Shown: positions 1 through 9,264 of the stretch, piece by piece
How the letters are laid out: each line of letters opens with the position of its first letter
How positions within the stretch are numbered: position 1 is the first letter of the stretch
Source: DASSFZ01 sp035292585
Lineage (GTDB): Bacteria > Chloroflexota > Anaerolineae > Fen-1058
Assembly: GCA_035292585.1 (NCBI GenBank)
Contig: DATDPU010000013.1
Coordinates: 62,001 to 126,000 of the forward strand
Direction of reading: 5' to 3'
Length of the DNA stretch: 64,000 bases
Notes under the pieces: model-generated
What the model saw: the letters and a program-made list of their open reading frames with translations, nothing else
The model's database searches: none
What the model was told of the DNA's origin: nothing
Program-made: the position numbers and the translations under genes

Positions 1-276
1 TGGACCATCAAGTTGTTGCTGATGTCATGCCGGGTGATGGCGCGCGGCGTGGGCACGATTCTGATGAGCCACATCCTGTCGCGCGCGAAACAGGTATCCG
101 CGCGAGTACAGGCGTACTTCATCCCCAATGGGCGCAACCGAATGATGTATGTCACTTACAAATTCGGGGGATTCAAAGAGGTCGGCCGGCTAGACGACTT
201 GCTCGTCCTGGAAAACGATCTGGCGCATATCCAGCCGTTCCCGAATTACGTACAGGTGCATATCCTTGAACGTTAA
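1..276 (+). CDS. FkbH-like protein, C-terminal fragment (5' end outside window)
   Basis: The reading frame is open from base 1 and stops at 274-276, so only the last ~91 residues are visible. They resemble the C-terminal GNAT-like part of FkbH/HAD-IIIC proteins: an LLMSCRVMARGVG segment (family pattern LLSCRVxGRGVE), then a YFIPNGRN...YKFGGF segment. FkbH-type proteins load glyceryl or related units onto carrier proteins in polyketide and non-ribosomal peptide pathways. The next gene is a cyclic-peptide-type exporter, consistent with the end of a biosynthetic cluster that lies mostly to the left. The upstream HAD catalytic domain is not in the window, so enzymatic activity cannot be judged. 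Confidence 0.6.
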   Translation, partial: WTIKLLLMSCRVMARGVGTILMSHILSRAKQVSARVQAYFIPNGRNRMMYVTYKFGGFKEVGRLDDLLVLENDLAHIQPFPNYVQVHILER

Positions 277-355
277 AGTGGCATAGTCGGATGATGACCC
301 GTAGTCGTTCGATGACAATGACATTGCCATTACCGGGATGGAGGAGGATGACACG

Positions 356-2026
356 ATGAAACTGATTTTGCATCTCACACACGTTTCGCGCCGGACGGCC
401 TTCCTGGCCATACTCGCCGGCTGTCTATGCGGAGCGAGCACCGCCGGGCTGGTAGTCTTGATTAACTTGGTTTTGAACAGTGCGACGCCGGTTAATAGTG
501 GATATCTACTGGCCTTTGTCGGACTGCTCATAGCTCTGATCGGGTTGACTATCTGGTCTCAGGCTTTACTGGTTCAACTGGCAGAAGGCAGTGTCTATGA
601 GTTGCGTTTGCACCTCAGCCGACAGATTCTGGCTACCCCGCTGCGCCGCTTGGAAGCGCTGGGAGCGCCCCGACTGATGGCCGTTCTCACCGGGGACATC
701 GCCGATATCAGCACGGGCTACTTGAATCTGCCCACATTGTTTATCCAGGGAACCGCCTTACTGATCGGTCTGGTTTATCTGGGGGTGCTCTCCTGGGCGT
801 TGCTCTTAGCCGGAGTCGTATTTCTTGTGGTCGGCGCGCTGGGCTACCTGGCCTTAGCGCAGCGCGCCCAGCGCGCGCTGCGGTCGGCGCGCGAGAAACA
901 GGATAGCCTGTTCGATCATTTCCGAGGGCTTACCGAAGGGACCAAGGAGCTCAAGATTCACCGCTCACGGCGTGAGGCCTTTTTGAAGGACTTGCTGCAA
1001 GGCACGGCGCAGGTTACGCGCGAGTATACCGTAGCCGGTATGAAAACCTATGCGGTTGCACGGGGTTGGGGTAATTCACTCTTTTTCGTGTTGATTGGAC
1101 TATTGCTTTTCGGGCTGCCCCTGGTGCAGCCGATCAGCGCTTATGCGTTGCGCGGGGCGGCGCTGATCGTGCTCTACATGATCTCGCCGCTGGCCATCAT
1201 CCTGAATATGCTGCCCATCCTCGGGCGTGCGGCGGTCGCGCTCCGGAAGGTGGAAGAGCTGGGGCTGGCGCTGTCATCGGCCTCGGGCGAGGAGGCGGAA
1301 ACAGCGCCGCTGAACAACACGCCGGGCTGGCATACGCTGCAATTGAAAGGAATCACGCACATCTATTCCCATGAGCAGGACGACTCCCCCTTTACTTTAG
1401 GACCGATCGATCTCACTTTTCATCCCGGTGAACTCGTCTTTCTGGTTGGAGGAAACGGCAGCGGCAAAACGACGCTGGCCAAGGTGCTGATCGGTCTTTA
1501 TCCGCCCGAGACCGGAGCGATCGACCTGGATGATCAGCCGGTAACCGATGCGAACCGCGAAGACTATCGCCAGCTCTTCACGATCGTGTTCTCCGATTTT
1601 TATCTATTCGAGCACTTGCTGGGCCTGGTGTCGCCGCAACTGGATGCGCAAGCCCGCAACTATCTCATCCAATTACAGCTCGATCGAAAAGTGCAGGTGA
1701 CCGACGGCATTCTGTCCACGACGGCGTTGTCCCAGGGCCAGCGTAAGCGCTTGGCGCTGCTCACGGCTTACTTGGAGAACCGGCCCTTCTATGTGTTCGA
1801 CGAGTGGGCCGCGGATCAAGATCCGCTGTTCAAGCAGCTCTTCTACACCCAGCTCTTACCCGACTTGAAAGCGCGTGGGAAAACGGTGCTGGTCATCACC
1901 CACGATGACAAATATTTCCATGTTGCTGATCGGCTCATCAAGCTCGATTATGGTCAGCTCATCGGTTCAGAGCGCCAAGCCCAGGTGCTCGCCCGCGCCA
2001 CGGCTCAGGCTGTCGGCGCGGCTTGA
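356..2026 (+). CDS. Cyclic-peptide-type ABC exporter (PvdE/SyrD family), fused TMD-NBD
   Basis: A 556-residue half-transporter with N-terminal membrane helices and a C-terminal ATPase. The nucleotide-binding domain has Walker A GGNGSGKT (365-372), signature LSQGQ (458-462) and Walker B with the motif FDEWAADQDP (D482, E483). That Trp-containing Walker B is characteristic of PvdE/SyrD-like cyclic peptide and siderophore exporters. I start at ATG 356 because a strong Shine-Dalgarno (GAGGAGG, 341-347) sits 8 bases upstream; the in-frame ATG at 338 would put that site inside the gene. It probably exports a peptide or hybrid product made by genes left of the window. The substrate is unknown. Confidence 0.85.
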   Translation: MKLILHLTHVSRRTAFLAILAGCLCGASTAGLVVLINLVLNSATPVNSGYLLAFVGLLIALIGLTIWSQALLVQLAEGSVYELRLHLSRQILATPLRRLEALGAPRLMAVLTGDIADISTGYLNLPTLFIQGTALLIGLVYLGVLSWALLLAGVVFLVVGALGYLALAQRAQRALRSAREKQDSLFDHFRGLTEGTKELKIHRSRREAFLKDLLQGTAQVTREYTVAGMKTYAVARGWGNSLFFVLIGLLLFGLPLVQPISAYALRGAALIVLYMISPLAIILNMLPILGRAAVALRKVEELGLALSSASGEEAETAPLNNTPGWHTLQLKGITHIYSHEQDDSPFTLGPIDLTFHPGELVFLVGGNGSGKTTLAKVLIGLYPPETGAIDLDDQPVTDANREDYRQLFTIVFSDFYLFEHLLGLVSPQLDAQARNYLIQLQLDRKVQVTDGILSTTALSQGQRKRLALLTAYLENRPFYVFDEWAADQDPLFKQLFYTQLLPDLKARGKTVLVITHDDKYFHVADRLIKLDYGQLIGSERQAQVLARATAQAVGAA

Positions 2027-2394
2027 GGCTTGGACGGGTGCGGCTTGTCGTGCTCTCACTGGGGTTGAAGCAGCTAGGCCCGCGCACAGCCCGGCCCTCT
2101 TCAGCGTCTATTCTCCTACACACTCCCCGCCTGCAACCTCAAGTTTATCCGTGTTTGGATCGCCTCGCCGCAACGCTGACACTTCACGGTGAGCAAATAT
2201 GGAACCTGGCCGCATAGGGCCACTCCGTTATAACAATTGGGTATGAGTTTTCACGGCGCGGCGAATTGGCGCGGTATGGCACAGTTTGATAGGGTGTCGC
2301 CTTCAACATGAAACGACTTGCCCAACGGGCCGCAAACTCTGCTCAAATATAATCAAAGAAATTCAGCCCAGCATGCACTAGCGGAGAGCACGGA
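2027..2394 (+). other. Non-coding gap with a candidate -10 box
   Basis: No gene is supported in these 368 bases. The only short open frames start at the previous stop codon and show no recognisable family. A perfect TATAAT lies at 2348-2353, about 40 bases before the protease start codon and on its strand, so it may be the protease -10 element. No convincing -35 box is correctly spaced. Confidence 0.4.
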
Positions 2395-3951
2395 ATGCGC
2401 AACAAAAACCACCTCTCGATACGAGCATCTGTGAATTGGGGCGAGCGATCGATCCCGATCGTACTTGCCCTGTCTCTGATGTTGTCTCTGGTATTGACCG
2501 CGTCGATGCCGCTGGTTGCCCTTCGCGGCCAGCCCATCTTGCTGCAGCTCGCGGCCGAGCGGCCGGACGAGATGGTTCGCGTCATCGTACAGAAGGTCGC
2601 TCAAGATGCGTCGGTAGAAGAAGCGGTCGTCCGGCTGGGCGGCGCCGTGACGCTGGACTTGCACATCATCAATGCGTTCGCCGCGACCCTGCCGGCCGGC
2701 GCCGTGCCCGAGCTCTCCCGGTCGGCCGGTGTCCGCTGGGTCAGTCTAGATGCCCCGCTGCAGAGCACGGCATGCACCTCGGACTGTCTCACTTCGGTGA
2801 ACAATCTGAGGAATGCCTACATTCAGTCCATCCGCGCCGATAAGGTCTGGTTGCAACCGGCCAAGCGGCAGGGCACGGGCATCGGCGTGGCCGTGGTGGA
2901 TAGCGGCGTCAACTCGCAGATGGACCTGTATACGCTATCGGGCCGGAATCGGGTGGTGGCCAGCGTTCGCTTCAACACGGATTACAACCCGTCCACCTAC
3001 GACAACTACGGCCACGGCAGCCATGTCGCCGGAGTGGTCGGCGGCAATGGCCGTACCTCTAATGGCGCATACATCGGTGTCGCGCCCATGGCCGACATTA
3101 TCAACGTCAAAGTCAGCAACGATGATGGCAGCGCGACGACGTCGATGGTGGTGGCCGGCCTGCAATGGCTGTATGACAACCGGAACAACTACAACCTTCG
3201 GGTTGTGAATATCTCCCTGAACAGCGCGGTCGCCGAATCTTATCATACCAGCCCGCTCGACGCCGCGGTCGAGGTCTTGTGGTTCAACAAGATCGTCGTC
3301 GTCGTCTCGGCGGGCAACACCGGGGAAGCCGCGCTTTATCCGCCGGCGAATGATCCCTTCGTCATCACCGTCGGCGCCGTCGATGATAAAGGGACGGCGA
3401 GCCTGAATGATGATGTCATTCCAACGTTCTCGGCCTATGGCACAACCAGCGATGGCTTTGCGAAGCCGGACCTGGTCGCGCCTGGCAAGAACATCGTCTC
3501 ACTCATGGGCAACTCGAGCGGCGGCATCCCCGCGCAACACCCCAATAACTGGGTTGACGGCTCTTACTACCGCATGTCGGGCACGTCCACCTCTGCGCCG
3601 ATGGTCGCGGGCGCGGCCGCGCTGCTGCTCGAAGACGAGCCGAATCTGACGCCCGATCAGGTGAAGTACCGCTTGACGGCGACGGCCAAGAAGGCCTGGG
3701 CGGGTTACAATTCGACGAAGGCCGGCGCAGGCTATCTCGATGCGTATGCGGCAGTCAACGGCGCGACGACCGCGAGCGCCAACACCGGCCTCCAGGCCAG
3801 TCAATTGCTGTGGACCGGCTCGCAGCCGGTCAATTGGGGCAGTGTCACCTGGAATTCGGTGAATTGGAGCAGCGTCAACTGGAGTTCGGTCAATTGGAGC
3901 AGCGTCAATTGGAGTTCGGTCAACTGGAGCAGCGATTACTGGGGCGACTAA
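2395..3951 (+). CDS. Secreted S8 (subtilisin-like) serine protease with C-terminal VNWSS repeats
   Basis: 518 residues. The N-terminus has a basic start and a hydrophobic stretch near residues 18-42 (signal peptide or anchor). A ~70-residue region follows that resembles an inhibitor I9-type propeptide. The S8 triad is visible as D169 (VVDSGVN), H207 (GHGSHVAG) and S398 (GTSTSAPMVAG). The last ~40 residues are a degenerate pentapeptide repeat, consensus VNWSS, rich in Trp, Asn and Ser and ending WGD. Similar tails occur on S8 proteases of other bacteria, but their role is not known to me. The start is supported by GGAG at 2382-2385. It stands alone between unrelated genes. Confidence 0.9.
   Translation: MRNKNHLSIRASVNWGERSIPIVLALSLMLSLVLTASMPLVALRGQPILLQLAAERPDEMVRVIVQKVAQDASVEEAVVRLGGAVTLDLHIINAFAATLPAGAVPELSRSAGVRWVSLDAPLQSTACTSDCLTSVNNLRNAYIQSIRADKVWLQPAKRQGTGIGVAVVDSGVNSQMDLYTLSGRNRVVASVRFNTDYNPSTYDNYGHGSHVAGVVGGNGRTSNGAYIGVAPMADIINVKVSNDDGSATTSMVVAGLQWLYDNRNNYNLRVVNISLNSAVAESYHTSPLDAAVEVLWFNKIVVVVSAGNTGEAALYPPANDPFVITVGAVDDKGTASLNDDVIPTFSAYGTTSDGFAKPDLVAPGKNIVSLMGNSSGGIPAQHPNNWVDGSYYRMSGTSTSAPMVAGAAALLLEDEPNLTPDQVKYRLTATAKKAWAGYNSTKAGAGYLDAYAAVNGATTASANTGLQASQLLWTGSQPVNWGSVTWNSVNWSSVNWSSVNWSSVNWSSVNWSSDYWGD
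3832..3939 (+). repeat. Tandem 15-nt/30-nt coding repeat (VNWSS) at the protease 3' end
   Basis: About seven copies of a 15-base unit encode VNWSS or variants. Alternating serine codons (agc agc versus agt tcg) create a higher-order 30-base period. The near identity of adjacent 30-mers suggests recent expansion by slippage or unequal recombination. Confidence 0.85.
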
Positions 3952-4134
3952 CCAGCGCCAATCAACCTATTCGGAGCTGGCGAAGGCGGGTGGGATGATC
4001 GGCAGGGGTCATCCCATCCGACTGTTCCGACCCAAAATACAACGCAAGGCCAACTCAAGCCGGTTGAGACGTGTCTACAATGATAGGGATTATTTGCGCT
4101 TATTTGACAGCCTTTCCCCTGTAAGGATAAACGG

Positions 4135-6996
4135 ATGTCACGCCGCGCCTGGGTCTACATTTGGTTCGTTCTTCTGGCAGGAGCGTCGATCAGTGCAGTC
4201 TCAGTTGCGGCAAGCCCGGATATCCCAACAACTGGCTGGACGATCTTCCTGGTGCTCACCGCCGGCACCATTATCACGCAGTTCCTCGGCTCCCTTACGC
4301 CTACGCGCCATTCGTATTACCCCCATCTGATCTTCCACTTCGCAGGCATTCTCTTACTTCCTCCGCTGCTGTTCATGCTGCTGATCATCCTCCCGCATCT
4401 GGTGGAGTGGATCCGCAAGCGGCTGCAAAACAGCGAGATTCTGCGCTTATGGTGTATCCAGCCTTTTAATATTTGCACGCACCTGATCGCCGGTTTTGCC
4501 GCGCGCGGGGTATTCTTAGCGCTGGCGCCGGACCGCACCCTGCTGGCCGCGCCGGTGTCAGTGCTGGCCGCGCTGATTGGCGCGATCGTGTATGTGATCC
4601 TGAATCACCTGCTGGTCGGGCTGGTGTTGTCGCTGGCGCGCGGTATCCGCCTGCGCGAATCCGGCGTGCTGGACATCGCCAATCAGGCCAGCGACTTGGT
4701 TCAGCTCTATCTGGGCTACGTCGTAGCCTTGCTATGGGGCCTGAATCCGCTGCTCATGCTGCCGGCGCTTGCGCCGCTGGTGACGGTCTACCGGGCGCTC
4801 AAGGTGCCGCAGCTCCAGCAAGAAGCGCAGACGGATTCGAAGACCGGCCTGTCCAACCCCCGACACTTTAACGAGCGATTTTCAGCCGAGCTGGAGCGCG
4901 CCAGGCGTTTCAACCATCCATTGGCTGTGCTGATGGCTGATCTCGATTTGTTGCGGAATATCAATAACACGTATGGGCATCAGGCTGGCGATACCGTGCT
5001 GGTGGGGGTCGGTCGGATCATCCGGGAAACGATTCGCGATTACGACATTGCGGCGCGCTTCGGCGGCGAGGAATTCTGCGTCATATTGCTTGAAGCGGAT
5101 CAGACCGTGGCGCTGAACGTCGCCGATCGCATCCGCCAGGCGATTGCGGCTCACTCGTTCGAGGTGGCCACCAGCCCCACTCCGATTCCCGTGACCATGA
5201 GCCTGGGCGTCGCCTGCTATCCGACCGATGGCGTCACGACCGAGGATTTGATTCGCCAGGCAGACGTGGCAACTTTTCAGGCTAAGCTGCGCGGACGCAA
5301 CTGTGTGGTGAGTATCTGCGATGTGCCGCATTCGCTGAAGCTGGACGACTCAGTACCCGGCAACGAGCAGGAGCGAATCTATGCAGCCGCCTACATTGGC
5401 AATAGCCGGCCTTCAGCTGCCGGGGCCGATGCCTCGGACTCCGGCGCACCGCCTGCGCCGAAAACAGGCGGCGAGTCGCGCACCGCACCGACACTGCCGC
5501 CCGCGGCCGTCAACGCGCCCTTACTGCCGTGGTTTGTCGGCAGCGTGATCGTCGCTGGGTTGGTCGCGACGGCCGCCGGTCTAGCCTGGAGCGCGCCGCT
5601 CGATGGCGCGGCCCTGGCGCTGCTCATGGGCATAGCCGTGCTGGCCGAAATGTTCAAAGTGATCGTGTACGAAGCGCTGTCCGTCTCTGTGTCTGCGGCG
5701 CTCGCTTTCGCCGCTGCCGTGATCGGCGGCGTGCCCGGTGTGGCTGCCGTCAGCGGCGGGATCGCGCTGGCACATTACCTGCGGGCCCGGCGGCGGCAGC
5801 CGTATCAGACCGTGTTCAATTGGGCGACGCATGTTCTCGCCGGCGTGGTCCCGGCGCTGATCCTACACAGGCAGCCGGCCCTGCTGGACATCTCCAACTT
5901 GTTGTGGTTGAGCGTGCTCACGTTCTTTGTCGGATTAGCCTACTACGCAATCGATACCGGACTCATTGCCGTCGCGCTCAGCCTGGCAAGCGGGGAAGCC
6001 TTCAAGGCTATCTGGATGCGGCAGTTTCGTTGGCTGGCCATACACTACGTCGTGCTCTGTCTCATGGGCCTGTTTATCGCGGTGGCCTATCAGACGCTGG
6101 GGTTGCCGGGCGCAATCGTGTTCATCCTCCCGCCGTTCATGTTGCGCTACGTGCAGAAACAGTACATCGAACGCACTGCGCACAGCGTGCGTGAGCTGGA
6201 ACGCATGAACCAGGAGCTCAGGCACGCCAACCGCGAGATCGTCGATGCCAGTCGCTCGATGCGCCAGTTGAACGACGAACTGTTCCTGACCCTGGCCAAG
6301 ATCATCGACGCGCGGGATGCGTCCGCGTCGGGGCATGCGGCTCAGGTCGCCAAGTTTGCCACGGCCATCGCCGCCGAACTGGGCCTGCCGCCCGAGCGGG
6401 TGGAACACATTCGCCAGGCGGCGCTCTTGCACGACATCGGCAAGCTGGGCATCCCGGAGCGCATTCTGCACAAACCCGGCGAGCTCACCGACGAAGAGTA
6501 CAACTTCGTCAAACGGCACGCGACACTGGGGGCAGAGTTTCTGGAGACGTGTCAGGGCCTGCGCCATCTCGCGCCCTACATCCGGCATCATCACGAGCGG
6601 TGGGATGGGCTGGGTTATCCCGATCAGTTGCGCGGTGAACAGATTATGCTCGAAGCCCGCATCCTCTCGATGTGCGACGCGGTTGAGGCGATGGCGTCCG
6701 ATCGCTCCTACCATCGCGCCCAACCGCTGGCCGATATCGTGGTTGAGTTGCGGCGCTGCTCAGGCACGCAATTCGACTCGGCGGTTGTCGAAGCCTTCGG
6801 GCGCGTGGTTGAGCGCAACGGCCCGCAGTTTGTGATGAATTCGGCCAGCGAGGTGAGTCGGCGCCCGGCACACCAGTCAGGCCGACTGAAGTATAATATC
6901 GGTTGGCTGGTACCCGGTCAAGTCGCGGCGAAAACTGCCGCGCAGTCAGCGCAAGTGTTCGAACGGTCAAAAGACAATGGAACCCTCAATCTCTGA
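4135..6996 (+). CDS. Membrane-bound GGDEF and HD-GYP cyclic-di-GMP turnover protein
   Basis: 953 residues with two multi-helix membrane modules (roughly 1-220 and 465-680). Between them is a GGDEF diguanylate cyclase domain with active-site GGEEF (310-314), the DxD metal motif (MADLDLL) and an intact RxxD inhibitory site (RDYD) five residues before GGEEF. The C-terminal domain is a full HD-GYP phosphodiesterase with H766-D767 in LLHDIGKLG, HHHERWDG, and GYP at 827-829. Both synthesis and hydrolysis of cyclic-di-GMP therefore look possible, with the balance presumably set by the membrane modules. The start is supported by AAGGA 7 bases upstream. The 3' end overlaps the next gene, a histidine kinase, by 20 bases, suggesting translational coupling. 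Confidence 0.9.
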   Translation: MSRRAWVYIWFVLLAGASISAVSVAASPDIPTTGWTIFLVLTAGTIITQFLGSLTPTRHSYYPHLIFHFAGILLLPPLLFMLLIILPHLVEWIRKRLQNSEILRLWCIQPFNICTHLIAGFAARGVFLALAPDRTLLAAPVSVLAALIGAIVYVILNHLLVGLVLSLARGIRLRESGVLDIANQASDLVQLYLGYVVALLWGLNPLLMLPALAPLVTVYRALKVPQLQQEAQTDSKTGLSNPRHFNERFSAELERARRFNHPLAVLMADLDLLRNINNTYGHQAGDTVLVGVGRIIRETIRDYDIAARFGGEEFCVILLEADQTVALNVADRIRQAIAAHSFEVATSPTPIPVTMSLGVACYPTDGVTTEDLIRQADVATFQAKLRGRNCVVSICDVPHSLKLDDSVPGNEQERIYAAAYIGNSRPSAAGADASDSGAPPAPKTGGESRTAPTLPPAAVNAPLLPWFVGSVIVAGLVATAAGLAWSAPLDGAALALLMGIAVLAEMFKVIVYEALSVSVSAALAFAAAVIGGVPGVAAVSGGIALAHYLRARRRQPYQTVFNWATHVLAGVVPALILHRQPALLDISNLLWLSVLTFFVGLAYYAIDTGLIAVALSLASGEAFKAIWMRQFRWLAIHYVVLCLMGLFIAVAYQTLGLPGAIVFILPPFMLRYVQKQYIERTAHSVRELERMNQELRHANREIVDASRSMRQLNDELFLTLAKIIDARDASASGHAAQVAKFATAIAAELGLPPERVEHIRQAALLHDIGKLGIPERILHKPGELTDEEYNFVKRHATLGAEFLETCQGLRHLAPYIRHHHERWDGLGYPDQLRGEQIMLEARILSMCDAVEAMASDRSYHRAQPLADIVVELRRCSGTQFDSAVVEAFGRVVERNGPQFVMNSASEVSRRPAHQSGRLKYNIGWLVPGQVAAKTAAQSAQVFERSKDNGTLNL

Positions 6997-9139
6997 TCAA
7001 CCGCCCACGGCCGATCCCGTTACGCTCGACGAGTTGGACCCGTGGGATTTAACCGAAGTCCTCTCGAGCGTCCGTAGCGGGATTCAGCGCGAAGCCAGTG
7101 CCGAAGTGTTACAAGAGACCTTTCGAAAAGTCGAACGGGCTAAACGCGAATGGGAGTCTTCGATCGACTCGCTGCCCGAGCTCGTGTGCCTGGCCGATCG
7201 CGCCGGGCGTCTGCTGCGCGCGAATCGGACGGTAGAAGAGTGGGGCCTGGGGCAGCTTCGAGCGATTCGGGGGCGCAGCCTTCACGACCTGCTGCACGCC
7301 GGTTGCGCCGATCCCGAGTGCGCGCTGGACACGTTTCTCCAGCGGGCGCTGCACGCCACAGCCCAGGGCCAGTCGTCCAGCTCGGAATTCCGCGACGCCC
7401 GCCTCGGCCGTTACATCCGGGTCGATCTGCACCCCATTCTGGATCGTGAGCGCGTCGTCACCCCGACGGCAGTCGTGGTGGTGTATGACGTCACCGAGCG
7501 CAAGCATATCGAAGAGGCGGAGCGCGAGCAGCGCGCGCTGGCCGAGGCCCTGCGCGATTCGGCCGCCGCGCTCAACAGCACGCTCGAACTCGACGAAGTG
7601 CTCGATCGCATCCTGGCGAATGTGGGCCGCGTGGTGGCCCATGACGCGGCCAGCGTCATGCTCGTCGAGGCAGGCGTGGCCCGCGTCGTGCGCCGGCATA
7701 GCACGCTCGACGCGGTTGACCCGGACCTCGTGCTCTCGCTGCGCTTCAACGTCGCGGATGTGCCCAGCCTGCGCGCCATGACCGAGTCCGGCCAGCCGCT
7801 GGCGATTTCGGATACGCGCGTCGATCAAGGCTGGGTTGATATGCTGGAGACCAAGTGGATCCAGTCGTATGCGGGTGCGCCGATCCGCCTGAAGGGCCAG
7901 GTGATCGGATTTTTGAATCTCAGCAGCGCCGCGCCCGACTTCTTTGCCGCCGCGCACGCCGAGCGCTTGCAGGTGTTCGCCGATCAGGCGGCCATCGCGA
8001 TTGAAAACGCCCAACTCTATCGCGATCTGCGCCGCGATGCGGAAGCGTTGGAGCAGCGGGTGATCGAGCGCACCGGCGAGCTGATGCGCGAACGCGAGCG
8101 CATCGAGACGATCCTGGAAGCCGCCGGCGAAGGCATCGCCCTGACCGATCGCAACTGGTCGATCCACTACATCAACCCGGCGCTGGAACACCTCACCGGT
8201 TACAACCTGGCCGATGTGTTTGGGCGCATGCTGCGGCTGTGGGACAGCCAGAGCACGCCGCCAGACGTATTGGAGGAGATGCAGCGGCGCATCGGCGCCG
8301 GCGAGATGTGGCAGGGCGAAGTGATCAATCGCCGGCGGGACGGCGCACTGTATGACGCCGGTCTGACGATTACGCCGCTCAAGGCCGCCGACGGCCAGAT
8401 TCTGGGCTACGTCAGCGTCCAACGCGATATGACCCGGCTCAAGGAGCTCGATCGGCTCAAGGACCGGTTCATCGCTCGCGTGGGGCACGAGCTGCGCACG
8501 CCGATCGCCAACGTCAAGCTGTATCTCGAATTGTTGGAGCGCGGCAAGCCCGAGCGCCAAGCCGAATATCGCGTGATCCTGCACCGCGAGGCCAATCGTC
8601 TGCGCCGGCTCGTCGATAGCTTCATCGAGATGCTCCTGTTGGAATCGGATGCGGAGCCGATTGCGCTGGCGCCGACCAATCTGCATCGCATCATGGTCGA
8701 TCTGTTAAACCCGCATTATCCCACGGCCCTGGAGCAGGGCTTATCGATCGAGTATCGTCCCGATCCCGAACTGCCGCCGGCCTTGGCCGATTCGGCCGCG
8801 GTGAGTCGAGCGGTGTCCATTCTGCTGGAGAATGCGCTCAACTACACGCCGCGCGGCGGAAAGATCAGCGTGACGACTTCGACCCAGGTGTACGCCGACA
8901 AAGATTGGGTCACGCTGACGGTGCGCGACACCGGCGCCGGCTTCCTGCCCGAAGAGCTTCCACAGCTGTTCGCGCGATTTTTCAGGGGAGATGCGGCGCG
9001 CGATTTCACGAAGCCGGGGGTGGGCTTGGGCCTATCCATCTGCAAGACGCTGGTGGACAAGCTCGGCGGGCGGATCACGGTGGACAATCAACCGGGGCAG
9101 GGGGCCGCCCTGACGATCTGGTTGAAACGCGCGGACTGA
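6977..9139 (+). CDS. Cytoplasmic sensor histidine kinase (PAS-GAF-PAS-HisKA-HATPase)
   Basis: 720 residues without obvious membrane segments. Domains in order: PAS (about 60-175), GAF (190-345), PAS (370-490), HisKA with H504 in RVGHELRTP, and HATPase_c with an N-box (LLENALNY) and G-boxes (DTGAGF, GVGLGLSI). No receiver domain and no adjacent response regulator are present, so its partner is elsewhere. It overlaps the cyclic-di-GMP protein by 20 bases and is probably co-transcribed with it. The first PAS could bind a ligand or cofactor, but no diagnostic residue identifies it. The stop codon lies inside the duplicated segment at 9135-9168. Confidence 0.9.
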   Translation: MEPSISDQPPTADPVTLDELDPWDLTEVLSSVRSGIQREASAEVLQETFRKVERAKREWESSIDSLPELVCLADRAGRLLRANRTVEEWGLGQLRAIRGRSLHDLLHAGCADPECALDTFLQRALHATAQGQSSSSEFRDARLGRYIRVDLHPILDRERVVTPTAVVVVYDVTERKHIEEAEREQRALAEALRDSAAALNSTLELDEVLDRILANVGRVVAHDAASVMLVEAGVARVVRRHSTLDAVDPDLVLSLRFNVADVPSLRAMTESGQPLAISDTRVDQGWVDMLETKWIQSYAGAPIRLKGQVIGFLNLSSAAPDFFAAAHAERLQVFADQAAIAIENAQLYRDLRRDAEALEQRVIERTGELMRERERIETILEAAGEGIALTDRNWSIHYINPALEHLTGYNLADVFGRMLRLWDSQSTPPDVLEEMQRRIGAGEMWQGEVINRRRDGALYDAGLTITPLKAADGQILGYVSVQRDMTRLKELDRLKDRFIARVGHELRTPIANVKLYLELLERGKPERQAEYRVILHREANRLRRLVDSFIEMLLLESDAEPIALAPTNLHRIMVDLLNPHYPTALEQGLSIEYRPDPELPPALADSAAVSRAVSILLENALNYTPRGGKISVTTSTQVYADKDWVTLTVRDTGAGFLPEELPQLFARFFRGDAARDFTKPGVGLGLSICKTLVDKLGGRITVDNQPGQGAALTIWLKRAD

Positions 9140-9264
9140 GCCATCACGCCGCCACCTGCCGCGCGCTCCGTTTGCCCGCAGTTGTACTGCGGGCGGGCGA
9201 CAGTACAACTGTCGCCCAACTTGTCTGCCAACTGAGCCATCACACCGCCACCTGCCGCGCGCGC
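9135..9264. repeat. Double-hairpin element flanked by a duplicated gene 3' end
   Basis: A ~34-base direct repeat occurs at 9135-9168 and 9231-9264. The right copy contains the last codons and stop of the minus-strand ABC exporter (ARQVAV, stop). The left copy is a diverged duplicate (ARQVAA, stop) that also contains the kinase stop codon. Between them are two adjacent palindromes: 9174-9194 (9-bp arms) and 9195-9217 (10-bp arms). No T-tract follows, so a classical intrinsic terminator is not supported. Confidence 0.75.

Noticed and set aside
2023..2217. 64-codon open frame after the cyclic-peptide exporter
   Set aside because: It starts with TTG at the previous stop, has no ribosome site and no recognisable sequence.
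4104..4132. TTGACA-17-ATAAAC promoter before the GGDEF/HD-GYP gene
   Set aside because: The transcript would start after the ATG at 4135, which has its own ribosome site, so the match is probably chance.
7109..8686. 525-codon minus-strand open frame opposite the histidine kinase
   Set aside because: The plus strand has full PAS, GAF, HisKA and HATPase motifs; the antisense frame has none.
9174..9217. Intrinsic terminators between convergent genes
   Set aside because: The hairpins are strong but no T-tract follows in either direction, and the flanking duplications indicate a repeat element. I therefore do not call a terminator.
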